Shown in pieces: positions 60,929-64,000 of a stretch of DNA of 64,000 bases (positions are counted from its first letter, which is position 1; every line of letters begins with the position of its first letter). Both the position numbers and the translations under genes were made by a program. The notes beneath the pieces were generated by a model. It worked only from the letters and a program-made list of their open reading frames with translations. It was not told where the DNA came from and did not search any database. This DNA is from G965216695 sp965216695 (GTDB lineage: Bacteria > Pseudomonadota > Gammaproteobacteria > Pseudomonadales > Azotimanducaceae), in assembly GCA_965216695.1 (NCBI GenBank), contig OZ244212.1, positions 744,001 to 808,000 on the forward strand, given 5' to 3'.

Positions 60929-62818
60929 TCACGGATACGCGACGGACCTGATCGGCGTACCTTCCGCCTCGATCGCGGAGAGCCTTGCCATCGCTGCAGC
61001 AAACCTCGGGTCGCTGCGAATGGAATCGAACAGCCGGGCATGACGAAGATGCGGTATCAAGCCCGTCTGCCGATCCTCGATCGCACGGCGCATCCACACA
61101 AACGTCTGATCGACGTCGCCTAGATAGTGGTGACCGAACAGACAACCCGCCGGGTTCACCGGTTGTCCCGCGCGCCAGCGCTCCTCGGCCTCCGTAAGCA
61201 CGGCCCGCGCCTGCTGCTCTCTACCGAACATTGCCAGCAAACCGACCAGATCTTCCGGATGCGCGGCTCCGAATCGCTCCCAAAGCGCATCCAATTTTTG
61301 TTCCGCAGCCGCACGCTCGCCGGTGTGAAGCATCGCCCCAAGGTAAATGTACTGCGCAGATAGATGCGCATAATTGCCAGTGCCCTCGGTCTGCAGCACC
61401 GCGTTCTCTCCGCTGGAGAGCGCCGCTGAATAATCCCCCTGAACAAAATCGAACATTGCAAGGAAGGTGGCGATCGCTGCCTTGTTGCTCAACGCGCCCA
61501 GACGCAACGACGCATGAAAGTGATCGCGAGCCGCGTTCAACTCCCCCTGCAACATCTTCACAAAACCGGTCGTGAACTCGGTGAGTCCGGGCGGATGGCC
61601 GTTCAGACGTGCGTGCTCCGTGTTCGCCAACGCGGCGGCGTAGTCGAGGTCCATGGTCACGTTCAGCCAACCGAGGTGCGCCGTGTCGTCGGGCGCGATT
61701 GCCAGTTTCTTGCGTGTGTATTCCCGCGCCGGGCCTACCGCTTCCTGCCATCGCAATCGACCGCCCAGCCGATTCACGTACAGGTTGCTCAGTTGATCGA
61801 GCGGCCACGTGAACTGCGGATCCAGTTCGTGCGCCTGTCTAAAGTGCGCGAACGCGGCATTCCAGTCCCCGCCGATGCCCTGCCACAGCTCACTGGTTTC
61901 GATCATGCCCTCAATATAGGCCCTAACCGCCGGTATGGAATCGGTTAGGTTCGACGCGGCGGGCCACAGCGTTGCAACCATCCACACAATCGTCGCCAGC
62001 TGTTCGGGCCGTGTGGCAAGCAATTCATCGGACGGAGCGTCCGGTAGAGGCATCGCCCGCGCCCAGATCACCTGACGCGGTTGGTTGCCTTCAATCTGCA
62101 CGAACAGTTGTACGCCTTCGTCAATTGTCGTCAGACGCCCCGTTACCAGGTAGTCAGCGGCCGCCGCGTCTTCCACCAGATAACGGCGACCGGAAAAGAG
62201 GCGCGTGAGATGGGTAACCAGTTCGTCACGGATCAGCGACGCGTACGCCTGCAGCGCGGCGTCTTCACCCACCGGTTCAATGGGCGCAACAGCAATATCC
62301 GTCGTCTGGTTCGGATCAACGTTCTCCGGCTCGGAGTCAGTGGCGTACCAGGTACTAAGCGCCAGCGCAATCGCAAGCACCGCTGCTGCAACGAACCCAT
62401 ACCGGAGGCGGAACGCGCGCTTGGCCGGGTAGCGTTCGATCTCGCCGGCCGCTTCGATTGTTGACCCGTGATCGACCGCAGCCGGAATCGCCGCCACGCG
62501 TACCGGCGCGATGGCCCGGTAGCCGCGTTTCGCAATCGTCTCGATGTAGCGCGGATGTTTCGGGTCGTCGCCCAACGCGCGCCGAATCTGCGCGACGCGC
62601 TTTTTCACCATCCCCGGGTCGCCGGATCCGCCGCCCCAGACCCGATCGAGCACCGTGTCCTGGGATACAACCTCACCCGGGCGTTCGAGCAACACGACCA
62701 GAACATCCATAGCGAGCGGTTCGATCTGCTCCGCCTGGCCATCCCGCTCCAGCCGGTTGGCAGCCGAGTCGATCCGCCAGTCGCCGAAGTCGAATACCCC
62801 GCCTACCGGGCCAGCCAT
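60929..62818 (-). CDS. CadC-like winged-helix transmembrane regulator with TPR domain
   Basis: A 629-residue regulator. Residues 1-110 form an OmpR/PhoB-type winged helix (VFDFGDWRIDSAANRLERDG, GDPGMVKKRVAQIRRAL, PRYIETIAKRGYRAI); residues about 143-165 a single TM helix; the remainder an extracytoplasmic TPR-rich sensor. Family members pair with outer membrane receptors in many marine Gammaproteobacteria, so it may control the adjacent TonB receptor. Its mode of sensing is unknown. Confidence 0.85.
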   Translation of the reverse strand: MAGPVGGVFDFGDWRIDSAANRLERDGQAEQIEPLAMDVLVVLLERPGEVVSQDTVLDRVWGGGSGDPGMVKKRVAQIRRALGDDPKHPRYIETIAKRGYRAIAPVRVAAIPAAVDHGSTIEAAGEIERYPAKRAFRLRYGFVAAAVLAIALALSTWYATDSEPENVDPNQTTDIAVAPIEPVGEDAALQAYASLIRDELVTHLTRLFSGRRYLVEDAAAADYLVTGRLTTIDEGVQLFVQIEGNQPRQVIWARAMPLPDAPSDELLATRPEQLATIVWMVATLWPAASNLTDSIPAVRAYIEGMIETSELWQGIGGDWNAAFAHFRQAHELDPQFTWPLDQLSNLYVNRLGGRLRWQEAVGPAREYTRKKLAIAPDDTAHLGWLNVTMDLDYAAALANTEHARLNGHPPGLTEFTTGFVKMLQGELNAARDHFHASLRLGALSNKAAIATFLAMFDFVQGDYSAALSSGENAVLQTEGTGNYAHLSAQYIYLGAMLHTGERAAAEQKLDALWERFGAAHPEDLVGLLAMFGREQQARAVLTEAEERWRAGQPVNPAGCLFGHHYLGDVDQTFVWMRRAIEDRQTGLIPHLRHARLFDSIRSDPRFAAAMARLSAIEAEGTPIRSVAYP

Positions 62819-62935
62819 CCACCCATTCCCTTGTCCGGCACCAAATCAACACGAAAAGGGTACCGCAACGGATCGACAGCGTCGCCGGTCAACCGCGAGC
62901 CTGTAAACAACCTGGGAATACCGCGGTGACCCGAT

Positions 62936-63184
62936 ATGCGAACGACCCTGATGCCGCTGCTGTCCATCCTATGCGCCTGTGCATCGGTACCCCCGCAGGG
63001 GACGACCGACCGGCTTCGCTACGATGCCCGTCGCGATTTCATAGCCACCTGCATGGCCGCGCCCGAGCAGCACGGTTTTCCGTACACCCGAGCCGAAAAC
63101 GTCGATCTCATGAGCATCGATCCCCGACTTTCAGCGAATGTGCATACGTATTGCCGGCGCCTCGCGCACTCTCGAATCCCGTAG
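62936..63184 (+). CDS. Small predicted lipoprotein
   Basis: An 82-residue protein with N-terminus MRTTLMPLLSILCACASVPP, where LCAC could be a lipobox giving a lipidated Cys. Two more Cys occur (FIATCMA and TYCRRL). No family recognised. It is divergent from the regulator; the Shine-Dalgarno is weak. Confidence 0.45.
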   Translation: MRTTLMPLLSILCACASVPPQGTTDRLRYDARRDFIATCMAAPEQHGFPYTRAENVDLMSIDPRLSANVHTYCRRLAHSRIP

Positions 63185-63310
63185 CGGAGTCCCGCGGCCG
63201 AGTCATCACAGGAAACACTCCGGAATAACTTCGGAAGGACTTCCGCTCCCAACGGCGCCTAACCTCCAGGTTCGTTCAAAACGACCGATAGACAAGGAGA
63301 ATACGTCGTC

Positions 63311-63955
63311 ATGAATATTCGTTATACGGAGGCCATAGTGCTCACAACCACGCTGATTGCTACAGGTATAGCGTACGCTGACCTGAATCAGGGGTATCAA
63401 ACCAGCCGGGCCGTCCGGGAGTCTGTCCAGGTGAGCGACATGTTCGTTTTCAACACCGACATCGCCATCCAGGGCGGAGCCATTCTGGTGCGGGACCTGA
63501 ACAACAAGGTGATTCGCGCGAGCATCTCCACCAACGACCTGATGCCGAACGGCGCCTATTCGATATGGTGGGCGGTATTCAACTTCCCCGAGTACTGCGC
63601 CGATCCGGCCAACTGCCGCGTGAGCGATCTGGAAGTCTTTGGCGGAGATCCACGGGTCCAGGCGTCCGTTTTCTGGGGCGGTGGCTTCGTAGCCGACGCA
63701 CTCGGCCACGGCGAGGCGAACATCGTGCTGACGCCCGGAACGACCGAACGCGAGCTGTTCGGCCGAACGCAGAATTTCGGGTTGAAGAACTTCGCGGACT
63801 CGCACATTCACATTGCGCTCAGAAGCCACGGCATGGCGGGGGCTGCTGGACCTGTGTCGGAACAGATCGGCTCCGCCGACGGCGCGTGCCCACCGGAAGG
63901 GTGTTTCAACGCGTTCAACTCCATACACCATCCTGCCCCTTCAACCAGCCCGTAA
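63311..63955 (+). CDS. Secreted protein of unknown function
   Basis: A 214-residue exported protein with a signal peptide (to AYADLNQGYQ). The segment NDLMPNGAYSIWWAVFNFPE followed by YCADPANCRVSDLEVFGG recalls a widespread set of secreted bacterial proteins with a WWVVFNxP-C-C-DL pattern; their role is unknown to me. Two cysteine pairs, one near the C-terminus (GACPPEGCFNAF), may form disulphides. AAGGAG about 11 nt upstream of the ATG. A terminator hairpin follows. Confidence 0.65.
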   Translation: MNIRYTEAIVLTTTLIATGIAYADLNQGYQTSRAVRESVQVSDMFVFNTDIAIQGGAILVRDLNNKVIRASISTNDLMPNGAYSIWWAVFNFPEYCADPANCRVSDLEVFGGDPRVQASVFWGGGFVADALGHGEANIVLTPGTTERELFGRTQNFGLKNFADSHIHIALRSHGMAGAAGPVSEQIGSADGACPPEGCFNAFNSIHHPAPSTSP

Positions 63956-63976
63956 CCTGCAGCAACGTGACCATGG

Positions 63977-64000
63977 CCCGGGAATATCCACATTCCCGGG
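63977..64000 (+). terminator. Hairpin at window end
   Basis: CCCGGGAAT (63977-63985) and ATTCCCGGG (63992-64000) form a 9-bp stem with loop ATCCAC, 22 bp after the secreted-protein stop. The T-run that would confirm a terminator lies outside the window. Confidence 0.55.

Noticed and set aside
63230..63246. Small palindrome CGGAAG-GA-CTTCCG before the last gene
   Set aside because: Too short and isolated to name as an operator; no second copy was seen near the gene.

Overview
The window looks like the chromosome of a GC-rich gammaproteobacterium. The basis is gene content and order: ilvB-ilvN-ilvC, rluD-pgeF next to bamD, pilS-pilR followed by a Pseudomonas-type minor-pilin/pilY1 operon, murJ-ribF-lspA-fkpB, and rplU-rpmA-obgE-proB divergent from ispB. 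I cannot name the genus. The many TonB-dependent receptors and the CadC-like winged-helix/TPR regulator suit a free-living heterotroph.

Layout. 1-2.8 kb: branched-chain amino acid synthesis on the minus strand (ilvC is cut by the window edge). 3-6.4 kb: a small DUF4124-type secreted protein, pgeF, rluD and bamD. 6.5-21.5 kb: type IV pilus regulation and assembly, including pilS, pilR, fimT and an operon pilE-fimU-pilV-pilW-pilX-pilY1 plus a small PilY2-like gene. PilY1 is unusually long (2445 residues) because of a cadherin/Ig-like repeat stalk. 21.7-33.2 kb: housekeeping genes, ending with an S33-type hydrolase and an ABC-2 exporter.

At 33.2 kb a tRNA-Pro(CGG) gene is followed by ten full copies and one partial copy of a 128-bp tandem repeat. 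Every copy carries the tRNA 3' end with CCA. The array is cut by a solitary end resembling an IS21-family terminus, then by a palindrome at the broken end of a small membrane-protein gene. This looks like the edge of an accessory region.

35.2-53.2 kb holds what I think is the most interesting part, a nonribosomal peptide cluster. A stand-alone prolyl-type adenylation enzyme, a free carrier protein and an acyl-CoA-dehydrogenase-like enzyme form the set that makes pyrroline- or pyrrole-2-carboxyl starters, and an ornithine cyclodeaminase could supply the proline. The assembly line has two modules. The first adenylation domain, with a specificity code resembling asparagine codes, is interrupted by a PP-loop amidotransferase of the sugar-amidotransferase (WbpG/PseA) type. 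The second is interrupted at the same site by a guanidinoacetate-methyltransferase-like domain and is also split into two polypeptides by a TAGTG stop/start overlap. There is no classical thioesterase; two hydrolases resembling exosortase-A-associated hydrolases sit upstream. A HupE/UreJ-type membrane protein is in the NRPS operon and a TonB-dependent receptor is divergent, so a metal-related role is possible.

53.4-64 kb: a Tat-exported aldo/keto reductase, a CoA-thioester operon (two MaoC hydratases, a CitE/malyl-CoA-lyase-like protein, an MmgE/PrpD protein), a large TonB-dependent receptor with a CadC-like regulator, and two small exported proteins. All calls were made by eye from translated sequence; no database search was run.
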